NCBI GenBank assembly: GCA_030655145.1
Contig: JAURWD010000251.1
Location: forward strand, 1-34,303
Length of the DNA stretch: 34,303 nt
Source of the DNA: Ferruginibacter sp.
GTDB lineage: Bacteria > Bacteroidota > Bacteroidia > Chitinophagales > Chitinophagaceae
Direction of reading: 5' to 3'
Part shown: in pieces, positions 7,366 through 16,516 of the stretch
How the letters are laid out: each line of letters opens with the position of its first letter
How positions within the stretch are numbered: the first letter of the stretch is position 1
The notes under the pieces: generated by a model
Database searches by the model: none
What the model was told of the DNA's origin: nothing
What the model saw: the letters and a program-made list of their open reading frames with translations, nothing else
Position numbers and translations under genes: made by a program

Positions 7366-8436
7366 ATGTTATTATCCATTGAGTTGGCTTTGATTTTAGA
7401 AAAATTGGCTTTGATCGTTGTTGTTGTTATGTCTTCATTGCTGATTGCGATGTATGCCACCTTTGCCGAAAGAAAGGTCGCAGCTATTATGCAGGATCGC
7501 AGAGGTCCAAACCGCGCCGGTCCCTTTGGAATTCTTCAACCAGTTGCTGACGGACTCAAATTGTTTTTCAAGGAAGAAATTATTCCTAACCTGTCTTCCA
7601 AATTTTTATTTATCCTCGGGCCGTGCTTAGCGATGTTAACGGCAATGATGACTGGGGCTGTTATTCCCTGGGGCGACAAAGTGCACTTCTTCGACCGCGA
7701 CATTCCACTTCAAATCGCCGACATCAACATTGGAATTTTATATGTCTTTGGCGTGGTTAGTATGGGAGTTTATGGAATCATGATCGGAAGCTGGGCGAGT
7801 AATAATAAATTTTCTCTGATGGGAGGGTTAAGAGCAGCCTCTCAAATTATCAGCTACGAACTCGCTATGGGGATTTCGCTGATTGCGCTCCTCATGACAA
7901 CGGGAACCTTGAGTTTAAAGGAGATCGTTGAGCAGCAGCAGGAAAGCTGGTATAGCTGGAATATTATTAAACAGCCTTTGGGCTTCCTGATATTTCTTAT
8001 TTGTGCTTTTGCTGAATGTAACCGCACCCCATTTGATTTGCCGGAAGCGGAGAATGAGTTGATTGGCGGTTATCATACCGAGTATTCTTCAATGAAACTT
8101 GGCTTCTTTCTTTTCGCGGAGTACATCAACATGTTTTTGAGCAGTGCTGTTATGGTAAGCCTGTTCTTCGGTGGGTATGATATTCCTTTTTTAAATGATG
8201 CCGCCTTTGCGGAAAAAATCGGTATCAACTGGATGGCCCTGTTGCATGCCGGCATGTTCTTACTAAAGGCAGCTTCATTCCTTTTCCTTTTTATGTGGGT
8301 GAGATGGACAATTCCAAGGTTTAGATACGATCAGCTCATGAACCTTGGCTGGAAAGTATTGATTCCATTGGCATTAATAAATATGCTTGTCACTGGAGCC
8401 TTCATTTTATTGCAACAAAATAACTGGCATTTCTAA
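7366..8436 (+). CDS. nuoH: NADH-quinone oxidoreductase subunit H
   Basis: NuoH (356 aa) is the membrane subunit (ND1 family) that joins the two arms and closes the quinone channel. About eight or nine hydrophobic helices are visible. The signatures are ERKVAAIMQDRRGPNRAGPFG (in part: AIMQDRRGPNRAGPFGILQP) in the first loop, and AECNRTPFDLPEAENELIGG with the acidic residues of the E-channel, then YHTEYSSMKLGFFLFAEY. Length is typical. It starts at ATG 7366, 43 bp after nuoG. Confidence 0.97.
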   Translation: MLLSIELALILEKLALIVVVVMSSLLIAMYATFAERKVAAIMQDRRGPNRAGPFGILQPVADGLKLFFKEEIIPNLSSKFLFILGPCLAMLTAMMTGAVIPWGDKVHFFDRDIPLQIADINIGILYVFGVVSMGVYGIMIGSWASNNKFSLMGGLRAASQIISYELAMGISLIALLMTTGTLSLKEIVEQQQESWYSWNIIKQPLGFLIFLICAFAECNRTPFDLPEAENELIGGYHTEYSSMKLGFFLFAEYINMFLSSAVMVSLFFGGYDIPFLNDAAFAEKIGINWMALLHAGMFLLKAASFLFLFMWVRWTIPRFRYDQLMNLGWKVLIPLALINMLVTGAFILLQQNNWHF

Positions 8437-8446
8437 ACATTAAAAA

Positions 8447-8454
8447 TATCTTTG
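8447..8454 (+). promoter_or_regulatory. Internal -7 promoter box ahead of nuoI
   Basis: TATCTTTG is a perfect TAnnTTTG match 10 bp after the nuoH stop. Predicted transcription starts about 8458-8459, some 30 nt before the nuoI ATG. No good -33 TTG at the right distance. It also argues against using the TTG at 8452 as start codon, since that TTG is part of the box. Confidence 0.4.
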
Positions 8455-8487
8455 CGCAGCTTATCTAAAGCGCAGATAATAACATAT

Positions 8488-9036
8488 ATGCAAGCATTAA
8501 CTAACCGGGCAAAACAGGTCGAACGAAAACCAATGACGTTATTGGAGCGAGCTTACCTGCCTGCTATTTTTAAAGGTATGGCCATCACTTTTGGTCATAT
8601 GTTTAAAAAGAGGCCGACGATAAATTATCCAGAAGTTAAGCGTCCCTTCAGTCCTGTTTTCAGGGGTTTACACATTTTGAATCGAGATGAAGAAGGTCGT
8701 GAAAACTGTACAGCTTGTGGTCTTTGCGCAGTAGCTTGTCCAGCTGAAGCAATTACAATGGAAGCAGCCGAACGAAAAGCGGGCGAAGAAAATTTATACA
8801 GGGAAGAAAAATATGCTGCGAAGTACGAGATAAATATGTTGCGTTGCATTTTTTGTGGCTTGTGCGAAGAGGCTTGTCCTAAGGATGCGATCTACCTGAG
8901 TGAAACATTTGCGCCTGCAAATTTTCAGCGCAAAGGATTTATATATGGTAAAGATGATTTGCTGATTCCAAATCCCATAACCGAACCGGAAGCGTTTGCA
9001 GAAGCAAGAGGCAATAGGGCGCAAGTTGCCAGGTAA
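8488..9036 (+). CDS. nuoI: NADH-quinone oxidoreductase subunit I
   Basis: NuoI (182 aa) is the 8Fe ferredoxin-like subunit that carries clusters N6a and N6b between NuoG and NuoB. Two CxxCxxCxxxCP motifs are clear: Cys74, Cys77, Cys80, Cys84 (CTACGLCAVACP) and Cys120, Cys123, Cys126, Cys130 (CIFCGLCEEACP). An N-terminal amphipathic segment (LPAIFKGMAITFGHMFK) anchors it to the membrane arm. I chose ATG 8488. The in-frame TTG at 8452 would add 12 residues but lies inside a -7 promoter-like box. Length fits the family. Confidence 0.95.
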   Translation: MQALTNRAKQVERKPMTLLERAYLPAIFKGMAITFGHMFKKRPTINYPEVKRPFSPVFRGLHILNRDEEGRENCTACGLCAVACPAEAITMEAAERKAGEENLYREEKYAAKYEINMLRCIFCGLCEEACPKDAIYLSETFAPANFQRKGFIYGKDDLLIPNPITEPEAFAEARGNRAQVAR

Positions 9037-9078
9037 AAAACTTACTTACTTCCCGGTAACGGAAGAATTCGACTACTT

Positions 9079-9585
9079 ATGAGCATAACAGAAATTTTAT
9101 TTTGGTTTTTGAGTGTACTGGCTGTTGGCGGGGCAATGCTCCTTGTGGCTAGTAAAAACCCGGTACACAGTATTCTTTACCTGATCATTACTTTCTTTGC
9201 CGTATCCGGCCATTATATCTTATTAAATGCGCAATTCCTTGCGATCGTAAATATCATAGTTTATGCTGGCGCCATCATGGTGCTTTTCTTATTTGTTGTA
9301 ATGTTAATGAATTTGAATGCCGACTCAGAACCTCCCCAAAAGAACAGGCTGTTGTTGTATAGCGGTACTATTGCGGGATGTTGCCTGTTGTTGGTTCTTG
9401 TCGCAGCTTTAAAACAATCATCCACGACTTCGCAACTTGTAGAAATGGGTGGAGGAGACGCTGGCCTGATCAAGAACCTGGGTATGGCACTTTTTTCCGA
9501 CTATGTATTTCCATTTGAAATAAGCAGTGTTTTATTTTTAAGCGCTATGATCGGTGCAGTTGTAATTTCTAAAAAAGAAGCTTAA
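9079..9585 (+). CDS. nuoJ: NADH-quinone oxidoreductase subunit J
   Basis: NuoJ (168 aa, ND6 family) is a membrane subunit with about five helices. The family core is visible: SKNPVHSILYLIITFFAVSG, then LNAQFLAIVNIIVYAGAIMV and VLFLFVVMLMN. The last of these includes the helix with the pi-bulge region thought to change shape during turnover. Starts at ATG 9079, 42 bp after nuoI, with nuoK 52 bp downstream. Confidence 0.95.
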   Translation: MSITEILFWFLSVLAVGGAMLLVASKNPVHSILYLIITFFAVSGHYILLNAQFLAIVNIIVYAGAIMVLFLFVVMLMNLNADSEPPQKNRLLLYSGTIAGCCLLLVLVAALKQSSTTSQLVEMGGGDAGLIKNLGMALFSDYVFPFEISSVLFLSAMIGAVVISKKEA

Positions 9586-9637
9586 ACGTGTTGGCAACCT
9601 ATCATTCTAGTAACTCAATCGATCAATAAAAGTTCAC

Positions 9638-9967
9638 ATGCCCGTTTATTACTACATTTTTCTTTCTGCCACCTTGTTCACCATCGGGGTGATTGGCGTG
9701 TTGGTACGTCGCAGTGCCATTATTGTTTTCATGTGTATTGAATTAATGTTGAATGCCGCCAACCTTTTGTTGGTTGCTTTTTCTAAAATGCATAGCCAGG
9801 CCATCGGAGCAACACATCCTACGGCAGCGACTGACGCACAAATTTTTGTATTCTTCAGTATGGTAGTAGCGGCCGCAGAAGTGAGTGTTGGGTTAGCCAT
9901 TATCGTGTTGATGTACCGAAACGTACACTCTGTAGATGTCAATTTTTTAAATCGGTTAAAAAACTAA
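9638..9967 (+). CDS. nuoK: NADH-quinone oxidoreductase subunit K
   Basis: NuoK (109 aa, ND4L family) has three membrane helices. The signature [20 protein letters not shown] contains the buried glutamate of helix 2 (in [11 protein letters not shown]). The third helix, [20 protein letters not shown], holds the second conserved glutamate (AAEVSVGL). These glutamates line the proton path between NuoH and NuoN. Normal length; starts at ATG 9638. Confidence 0.96.
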   Translation: MPVYYYIFLSATLFTIGVIGVLVRRSAIIVFMCIELMLNAANLLLVAFSKMHSQAIGATHPTAATDAQIFVFFSMVVAAAEVSVGLAIIVLMYRNVHSVDVNFLNRLKN

Positions 9968-10016
9968 GGCTGGCTTCCTATCAACTGATAGATCGGTCTT
10001 AAAGATTCTTCCATAA

Positions 10017-10036
10017 TGTTGCTTAAAAAAGCAACA
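10017..10036 (+). other. Perfect hairpin in nuoK-nuoL gap
   Basis: An 8-bp perfect inverted repeat (TGTTGCTT at 10017-10024, AAGCAACA at 10029-10036) surrounds a 4-nt AAAA loop, 22 bp before the nuoL ATG. No T tract follows on the plus strand, so it is not an obvious terminator. It could be an mRNA stability or processing element within the operon. Confidence 0.4.
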
Positions 10037-10058
10037 GAAAATTACCCTCAAAGGGATT

Positions 10059-11957
10059 ATGAATAACATTTTACACATTGCCTGGTTAATTCCTTTTTTG
10101 CCGCTGGTCGGATTCCTAGTAAATGGATTGGGAAGAAATCAGTTATCTAAGTCTATTTCGGGAATCATTGGCAGCGGAACGATACTAGCTTCTTTTCTTT
10201 TAAGTGTGTATGTCTTTCTGAGTGTCAAAGATGGCAATACTCACGTTGCGCATTATTTTGACTTTATCAACACAGGGGCTTTAAAAATCGGGTTTGATTT
10301 CCAGGTTGACCAACTCTCTTCTCTATTCCTGTTAATAATAACTGGCGTTGGTTTCCTGATTCATGTGTATTCCACTTCTTACATGCATGATGAAACACCA
10401 AATAATTTCGCGAAATATTTTGCATACCTGAACCTGTTCGTTTTCTCAATGCTCCTGCTTGTATTGGGAGGCAATTATGTTATTATGTTTATTGGATGGG
10501 AAGGGGTCGGGCTGTGTTCTTACCTGCTCATCGGTTTTTGGTTTAAGAACGACAACTATAACTCAGCTGCAAAAAAAGCATTTGTGATGAATCGCATTGG
10601 TGATCTAGGCTTTTTGCTTGCGGTTTTTTGGCTGATCACAAAATTGGGTACTACCGATTATCATACAGTATTTCAAAATGTCTCACAGTTAACGTCTTTC
10701 GATATCACTTGCATTACGTTGTTGCTCTTTGTAGGAGCTACAGGCAAAAGTGCCCAGATCCCTTTGTACACATGGTTGCCGGATGCAATGGCCGGTCCTA
10801 CGCCTGTTAGTGCATTAATTCATGCTGCCACAATGGTGACTGCAGGTATCTACATGATTGCCCGCAGCAACATTTTGTTTACAATGGCTCCAACTACCCA
10901 AACCGTGATTGCGATCATTGGGTTAGCCACAGCGATACTTGCTGCCACCATTGCGTTGAAGCAAAATGATATCAAAAAAGTATTGGCTTATTCCACGGTA
11001 AGTCAACTCGGCTATATGTTTCTCGGCCTTGGAGTAGGTGCCTACACTGGTGCTGTGTTTCATGTTATGACACATGCGTTTTTTAAAGCGCTGTTATTTC
11101 TCGGGGCAGGATCTGTTATTCATGCACTGCATGGCGAACAGGATATGCGTAAGATGGGCGGCTTGAAAAAATATATGAGTATTACACATATTACTTTTCT
11201 GCTGGGGTGTATTGCAATTGCTGGTATTCCTCCTTTCTCTGGTTTCTTTTCTAAAGATGAAATTTTGGCAGCGGCATTTTCTTCGAACCCCGTGCTTTGG
11301 GTGATCGGAGTTTTGGGGGCAGTTATGACCGCATTCTATATGTTCCGCCTTTATACGATGACCTTCCTTGGTAATTTTAGAGGAACCGATGAGCAGCAAC
11401 ATCATCTTCACGAAAGCCCCGGTGCAATTACATTTCCGTTAATCATCCTTGCAGTTTTAGCAGTTATTGGCGGACTCATCGGTATCCCGGAAGTATTCAT
11501 GCATGGTGGGCATAGGCTTGAGGCCTTTCTTGAGCCAATATTTAGAGAAAGTAAGAAAATTCAGGGAACACACCATCTATCTCACAGCACGGAATATTTT
11601 TTGATGGCGGCCTCAGTTGTTGGTGCATCGATTGCTATCATCTTTGCCTGGAAAAATTATAAAGATTATCGCTATAGCACTGAGGAAAACACAGGCATCG
11701 CACGAGTACTTGAGAACAAATGGTACGTTGACGAAATATATAGTTCAGTGATTGTTCAACCCGTGAGAGCTCTGGGAGGTTTTTTTACAAATGTGGTGGA
11801 AAGAGGAATTATTGATGGAATTGTGAACGGAGTTGGACGTGCTGTGAATTATGGCAGCCGACAGATCCGCTTGTTGCAAAGTGGCCAGGTTGGAACATAT
11901 GTCCTCCTGATGGTTTTTGGTATTTTGATATTGTTTGTCATTCAATTGTTCCTGTAA
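10059..11957 (+). CDS. nuoL: NADH-quinone oxidoreductase subunit L
   Basis: NuoL (632 aa, ND5 family) is the distal Mrp-antiporter-like proton-pumping subunit. Core antiporter segments are visible: FIGWEGVGLCSYLLIGFWF with the key glutamate of helix 5, WLPDAMAGPTPVSALIHAAT with the conserved helix-7/8 region, and KALLFLGAGSVIHALHGEQD. The C-terminal stretch after about residue 480 contains the long lateral helix (around VENKWYVDEIYSS-like ENKWYVDEIYSSVIVQPVR) and a final membrane anchor. Length is typical. It starts at ATG 10059, 91 bp after nuoK; nuoM begins 10 bp after its stop. Confidence 0.97.
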   Translation: MNNILHIAWLIPFLPLVGFLVNGLGRNQLSKSISGIIGSGTILASFLLSVYVFLSVKDGNTHVAHYFDFINTGALKIGFDFQVDQLSSLFLLIITGVGFLIHVYSTSYMHDETPNNFAKYFAYLNLFVFSMLLLVLGGNYVIMFIGWEGVGLCSYLLIGFWFKNDNYNSAAKKAFVMNRIGDLGFLLAVFWLITKLGTTDYHTVFQNVSQLTSFDITCITLLLFVGATGKSAQIPLYTWLPDAMAGPTPVSALIHAATMVTAGIYMIARSNILFTMAPTTQTVIAIIGLATAILAATIALKQNDIKKVLAYSTVSQLGYMFLGLGVGAYTGAVFHVMTHAFFKALLFLGAGSVIHALHGEQDMRKMGGLKKYMSITHITFLLGCIAIAGIPPFSGFFSKDEILAAAFSSNPVLWVIGVLGAVMTAFYMFRLYTMTFLGNFRGTDEQQHHLHESPGAITFPLIILAVLAVIGGLIGIPEVFMHGGHRLEAFLEPIFRESKKIQGTHHLSHSTEYFLMAASVVGASIAIIFAWKNYKDYRYSTEENTGIARVLENKWYVDEIYSSVIVQPVRALGGFFTNVVERGIIDGIVNGVGRAVNYGSRQIRLLQSGQVGTYVLLMVFGILILFVIQLFL

Positions 11958-11967
11958 ATTTTTTTTG

Positions 11968-13446
11968 ATGTTAGGTAACTTTATCACCCTTCCACATTTA
12001 TTGATTTTTTTTCCACTCATCGCAGGAGTAATTGCTTTTTTTATTAAGAGTGATTCCGGTGTCAGGGGCTGGAGTGTTTTGGCTTCTCTGTTAACGCTTG
12101 CCGTTTCCCTCTCAACGCTTATTTACAAGGATAATTTAGAACTGAATGGACTTGCATATAATTATGAATGGTTGAAATACATGGGAGCCAGTTTTTCCGT
12201 GAGTCTTGATGGCTTGGGAAGAGTACTCACCTTTCTTACGGCGTTTTCTTTTCCGGTTATTTTAATAGCAACATACCGAAACGTTTACCCCAGGTCAAAT
12301 GTTTTTTACGGCCTGATGTTACTTTCACAGGCTGGGTTGATGGGCGTATTTTTAGCCACCGATGCATTGCTATTTTATTTTTTCTGGGAGCTGGCCTTGA
12401 TACCAGTCTATTTTCTTTGCAGCCGCTGGGGAGGAGAAAGGCGCATCGCGGCTACCTTCAAATTTTTTATTTATACATTCACTGCTTCGCTTTTGATGCT
12501 CGTTGGGATCATCTATGTGTACCTTCACACAGCGGGTACTCCTTTTTCTGACCATAGTTTTTCTATCCAGGCTTTTCATACCGCCTCATTAACACCAACC
12601 CAGCAGTCCTGGTTGTTTTGGCTTTTCTTTGTTGCGTTTGCTGTAAAAATGCCCGTGTTCCCTTTTCACACCTGGCAGCCGGATACTTACGAACAATCGC
12701 CAACTGCCGTCACCATGGTCTTGAGTGGAATAATGGTTAAAATGGGAGTGTTTGGATTGATCCGTTGGGTTCTCCCGATTTTTCCTGCCGCGGTATTGCA
12801 GTTTGAAAATGTAGTGATCGGCTTATCTGTAGTGGGGATGATCTATGCAAGTTTAATTGCCATCCGGCAAGATGATCTTAAAAGACTTGTTGCTTATTCT
12901 TCAATTGCGCATATCGGATTGATCTCGGCGGCGGTTTTTACCCGTCAGCAAGTTGCCCTGGAAGGTGTGATGATACAAATGTTTAGTCATGGGGTGAATA
13001 TCATCGGCCTTTGGATCGTGATAGATGTTATTGAAAAGAAATTAGGCGTTCGGAAAATCTCTCAACTTAATGGTATCGCCCACCGGGCTCCCGTACTCAC
13101 CATCATACTGGTAATTATTGCCCTGGCAAATATTGCGCTTCCATTGACCAATGCGTTTGTTGGAGAATTTATGATGTTTACCGGGTTGTTCAAATTTAAC
13201 GGATGGTATGCAGCCTTTGCTGGCCTAAGTATCATCCTCGCTGCCGTATACACATTAGGAATGATTCAAAAAATATTTTACGGTGAAACAAATGAGCTCA
13301 CGGCTGAAATGAGTGATATATCCTTCAATCAGAAACTGGTACTTGGCCTGTTGGTGCTGGCCATATTTTTTGCAGGTATTTACCCACAGCCTTTTTTCGA
13401 AATAACAAAGGATTCAGTAGCAGCAATTGTAACAAGATTTAAGTAA
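11968..13446 (+). CDS. nuoM: NADH-quinone oxidoreductase subunit M
   Basis: NuoM (492 aa, ND4 family) is the second antiporter-like pumping subunit. FYFFWELALIPVYFLCSRWG carries the helix-5 glutamate. FAVKMPVFPFHTWQPDTYEQ and SPTAVTMVLSGIMVKMG are the classic ND4 segments, and KRLVAYSSIAHIGLI is a further antiporter motif. I chose ATG 11968, 10 bp after nuoL. A TTG at 11935 would overlap nuoL and add eleven polar/cysteine residues (MSFNCSCKFFL) atypical of the family. Confidence 0.96.
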   Translation: MLGNFITLPHLLIFFPLIAGVIAFFIKSDSGVRGWSVLASLLTLAVSLSTLIYKDNLELNGLAYNYEWLKYMGASFSVSLDGLGRVLTFLTAFSFPVILIATYRNVYPRSNVFYGLMLLSQAGLMGVFLATDALLFYFFWELALIPVYFLCSRWGGERRIAATFKFFIYTFTASLLMLVGIIYVYLHTAGTPFSDHSFSIQAFHTASLTPTQQSWLFWLFFVAFAVKMPVFPFHTWQPDTYEQSPTAVTMVLSGIMVKMGVFGLIRWVLPIFPAAVLQFENVVIGLSVVGMIYASLIAIRQDDLKRLVAYSSIAHIGLISAAVFTRQQVALEGVMIQMFSHGVNIIGLWIVIDVIEKKLGVRKISQLNGIAHRAPVLTIILVIIALANIALPLTNAFVGEFMMFTGLFKFNGWYAAFAGLSIILAAVYTLGMIQKIFYGETNELTAEMSDISFNQKLVLGLLVLAIFFAGIYPQPFFEITKDSVAAIVTRFK

Positions 13447-13479
13447 CAAAATCAATTCGTCCGCTTTGCGGGTAGAAGT

Positions 13480-14892
13480 ATGAACGCAATAATATTTACA
13501 GCAATCTGGGGCGTAATAATGATGTTTGGCGGCGTTTTCATCAAGAATAAGGCGATGTGCAAATATCTTGCTATCCTCGGTTTGCTCATCGTGATCTTGG
13601 TGAATTGCATGGAACTTTATAGTGGTGAGTCTCTCTTCGCTATCGATACAAATAATATGTTGTCGTTTAACAGCTTCAACCTGGTTTTTATCACCGTGGC
13701 AATGGTTTGCACCTTGATATTTTTTCTTTTAAGTGGTTCAGACATAGAAAAGGTAGGCGCAAATGTTTCAGAATATTTTGCCTTGATCTTTTTCGTGTTA
13801 TGTGGCGTTTGTCTCGCCGCAACCTTTAACACGCTACTCATTCTTTTCATTGGGATAGAGATCATTTCTATTCCCCTTTATATATTAACGGGAAGCGACA
13901 AACGCAATTTAAAAAGCAATGAAGCTGCGTTGAAATATTTCCTGATGGGAGCATTTTCAACAGGTATCATGTTAATGGGAATTGCTTTTTTGTACGGAGG
14001 TAATCCCGAGGGTTCGTTTTACATCAGCAGCCTAAATGCAGGGCAAGGTAAAATGCCTGTGATGATCGCAATTGGACTCGTGTTTATGTTGATCGCCATG
14101 TCGTTCAAAGTTTCAGCAGTGCCTTTTCATTTTTGGACACCCGACGTTTATGATGGGGCTCCGGCCGTGTTTACTTCATTCATGGCGACCATTGTTAAGA
14201 TCGGGGGATTCATCGCTTTCATTCGCCTCTTCGAAAACTCGTTTGGAAGTGTTCAGCCACAATGGCAATTGCTTATAGCAATAATTACCGCCGCCACTTT
14301 GTTTATAGGCAACCTTACCGCTGTTTTCCAACAGAGTGTTAAACGGATGTTAGCTTATTCCAGTATTGCTCAAGCCGGCTTTATGTTACTCTCGATCTTT
14401 GCTTTGAACGAGGCTGCAAAAGAAGGCCTTATACTTTACGCTGCTGCTTATAGCTTAGCTACAATTGGTCTTTTTGCGATACTAATAAAAATGGAAGATT
14501 ATACTATTGAAGGTTTCAATGGACTTGGAAAGAAACAACCGGTGCTTGCGGTTACGGCTACCGTTTTTCTTCTTTCTCTAACTGGTATTCCGCTTACTGC
14601 GGGTTTTCAAAGCAAGTTTTATATGCTGATGGCTGCTGTTCGGGATGGTCATCACCAATGGCTGGTGATCTTTGCCGTTTTATGTGCAGCGATCAGTGCC
14701 TATTACTATTTTAAAATTATCCAGGCGATGTTTTTCAAGGAAGTTAGTCTTAACACAACTTCTAATAACCTACTCCTCGCGAGTGCGGAAACTACCTCCA
14801 CCTTTCGAGGCTTGCTGATATTCATTGCTATTCTTATTATTGTCCTTGGATTGTTTCCCTGGTTACTCACGGATTGGCTCCACTATCAATAA
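13480..14892 (+). CDS. nuoN: NADH-quinone oxidoreductase subunit N
   Basis: NuoN (470 aa, ND2 family) is the third antiporter-like subunit and the last nuo gene here. LLILFIGIEIISIPLYILTG has the helix-5 glutamate. KVSAVPFHFWTPDVYDGAPA and SVKRMLAYSSIAQAGFMLL are diagnostic ND2/NuoN segments. About 14 hydrophobic helices are expected. Starts at ATG 13480, 33 bp after nuoM. A weak 5-bp hairpin (14942-14958) with only TTTT follows in the gap, so the operon end is not sharply marked. Confidence 0.96.
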   Translation: MNAIIFTAIWGVIMMFGGVFIKNKAMCKYLAILGLLIVILVNCMELYSGESLFAIDTNNMLSFNSFNLVFITVAMVCTLIFFLLSGSDIEKVGANVSEYFALIFFVLCGVCLAATFNTLLILFIGIEIISIPLYILTGSDKRNLKSNEAALKYFLMGAFSTGIMLMGIAFLYGGNPEGSFYISSLNAGQGKMPVMIAIGLVFMLIAMSFKVSAVPFHFWTPDVYDGAPAVFTSFMATIVKIGGFIAFIRLFENSFGSVQPQWQLLIAIITAATLFIGNLTAVFQQSVKRMLAYSSIAQAGFMLLSIFALNEAAKEGLILYAAAYSLATIGLFAILIKMEDYTIEGFNGLGKKQPVLAVTATVFLLSLTGIPLTAGFQSKFYMLMAAVRDGHHQWLVIFAVLCAAISAYYYFKIIQAMFFKEVSLNTTSNNLLLASAETTSTFRGLLIFIAILIIVLGLFPWLLTDWLHYQ

Positions 14893-14991
14893 TAAAACCC
14901 AGGAAGCAAGTACACAAGAACTCCCGGTGTTAAAAAACATTCTTCCCTGCCAAGGAAGTTTTCGTATTAACTTTAAAGCCAATTGAGTTAA

Positions 14992-16275
14992 ATGAAGACT
15001 TTAGATTCCATCTCGCTTTCTTATACAACAATCAAAAGTAACCGGTTACGCACAGCCATTACCGTGGTGATCATCGCACTTGGGATCATGGCATTGATCG
15101 CTATTATCACTGCGGTAGAAGCGGTTAACCAAAGTCTCACCACGAGTTTTTCAACAATGGGTGCTAACGCTTTCAGCATTCGTTTCAAAGAACGGAACAT
15201 TCAATTTGGGGGTGGGCCAAACCGGGATGCAGCAAAGAAGACAAACCGGAATGAACTTGCTTCAAAGAAATCCAGCCAGGGAAAATTTATCACTGTTGAA
15301 GAAGCGAGAGCTTTCAAATCCAGGTTTACTTTTCCTGCAACCGTAGGCATTGCATTGCCGGGACCAGGCGGCATCATCGTCAATACCGATGTCAAAAAAA
15401 CCAATCCTGACATCCGGCTCATCGGCGGCGATGAGAACTACCTTCGTCTGAATGGGTACGAATTACTATACGGTCGTGATTTCATTGAAACAGATGTAGA
15501 AAGTGGGAGAAGCGTTTGTGTGATCGGAAATGTAATCGCTCAGAAATTGTTTGGAGAAAATACCCAACGGGCTCTTGACAAAATTATCAATGTGGCCAAT
15601 AACAAATACCGGGTTATTGGAATTCTTAAAGAGAAAGGAAGCAGCGCATTCATGAATGCAGACAAGGTGGTGATCACTACCTACAATACGGTCAGGCGAA
15701 TTCATGGGTCTGCGGGGAAGTCTTACAATATTGCCATCATGGTGCCCGATATGAAATTGATGGACGCCGCCATCGGAGAAGCAACTGGTGCTTTTCGCCC
15801 GGTACGTAAACTTGACATCAAAGAAGGCGATAATTTTTACATCGATAAAAGTGATAGCATCGCTCAGTCGCTCATGAAAAATCTTTCATTTCTTCAGTAT
15901 GCCACACTAGCCATTGCCCTAATAACGCTCATCGGGGCCGCAATAGGTTTAATGAATATCATGTTGGTAGCAGTAAACGAGCGCACGAAAGAAATCGGGT
16001 TGATCAAATCCCTGGGAGGAAAAGCCTCTGAAGTGAGAGCCCAGTTTTTGTGGGAATCAATTTTGATCAGTCTCATGGGAGCGCTGGTTGGAATTGTAAC
16101 CGGGATACTTTTCGGAAACATTGTCGCGGTCATCCTGAAGACCGGCTTTGTAGTACCATGGCTATGGGTAATAATTGGGGTGGCAGTATGCTCGCTCGTA
16201 GGGCTGCTTGCAGGCCTTTACCCGGCGTATAAAGCAGCGAAGCTTGACCCGATAGTAGCGCTGCGCTATGAATAA
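14992..16275 (+). CDS. ABC transporter permease, MacB/FtsX type
   Basis: This 427-aa protein has the MacB-like layout. Transmembrane helix 1 is at about residues 20-43, followed by a periplasmic MacB core domain (about 45-290) and three C-terminal helices of the FtsX domain (about 300-415). NERTKEIGLIKSLGG and the closing GLYPAYKAAKLDPIVALRYE are classic permease motifs. A Gly/Lys/Asn-rich insertion (about residues 72-95, FGGGPNRDAAKKTNRN) lies early in the periplasmic part. The partner ATPase is not adjacent, so it is an orphan here; substrate unknown. A near-consensus -7 box (TAACTTTA, 14968-14975) precedes ATG 14992. Confidence 0.9.
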   Translation: MKTLDSISLSYTTIKSNRLRTAITVVIIALGIMALIAIITAVEAVNQSLTTSFSTMGANAFSIRFKERNIQFGGGPNRDAAKKTNRNELASKKSSQGKFITVEEARAFKSRFTFPATVGIALPGPGGIIVNTDVKKTNPDIRLIGGDENYLRLNGYELLYGRDFIETDVESGRSVCVIGNVIAQKLFGENTQRALDKIINVANNKYRVIGILKEKGSSAFMNADKVVITTYNTVRRIHGSAGKSYNIAIMVPDMKLMDAAIGEATGAFRPVRKLDIKEGDNFYIDKSDSIAQSLMKNLSFLQYATLAIALITLIGAAIGLMNIMLVAVNERTKEIGLIKSLGGKASEVRAQFLWESILISLMGALVGIVTGILFGNIVAVILKTGFVVPWLWVIIGVAVCSLVGLLAGLYPAYKAAKLDPIVALRYE

Positions 16276-16430
16276 TAAGGCATTAAAATCTTATTTATTG
16301 AATTCATAAACAAGGCTTTACCAACCTCTTTCTCCTAGCCTCATTTTATAATAATTCACATCTGGTATAAATCGTTCATTTATTTTATTAACTTGTGCGT
16401 CAACGAAAAATTCTCACAAATGTTTCATGG

Positions 16431-16457
16431 TTTGAATTCTTTTTTTCCTTAGCATTG
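16431..16457 (+). promoter_or_regulatory. Possible promoter of the exbB-tonB operon
   Basis: TTTG at 16431-16434 and TAGCATTG at 16450-16457 (7 of 8 to TAnnTTTG) lie in the 241-bp gap before exbB. Their 15-nt spacer is shorter than the usual ~19. This is the best candidate I see in the gap; the rest is AT-rich and holds only an imperfect AT-rich inverted repeat just after the permease stop (about 16270-16300). Confidence 0.3.
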
Positions 16458-16516
16458 TAGAACGAAAAATTTAACCAAACAGCAATTCTTTTAACTCACT
16501 AAAAAATTTGAACGTC

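Noticed and set aside
14942..14958. Possible terminator after nuoN
   Set aside because: Only a 5-bp stem (CTTCC/GGAAG) with TTTT after it; too weak to call.
16270..16300. AT-rich inverted repeat after the permease stop
   Set aside because: Imperfect, made only of A-T and few G-C pairs, without a T run; not callable as a terminator.
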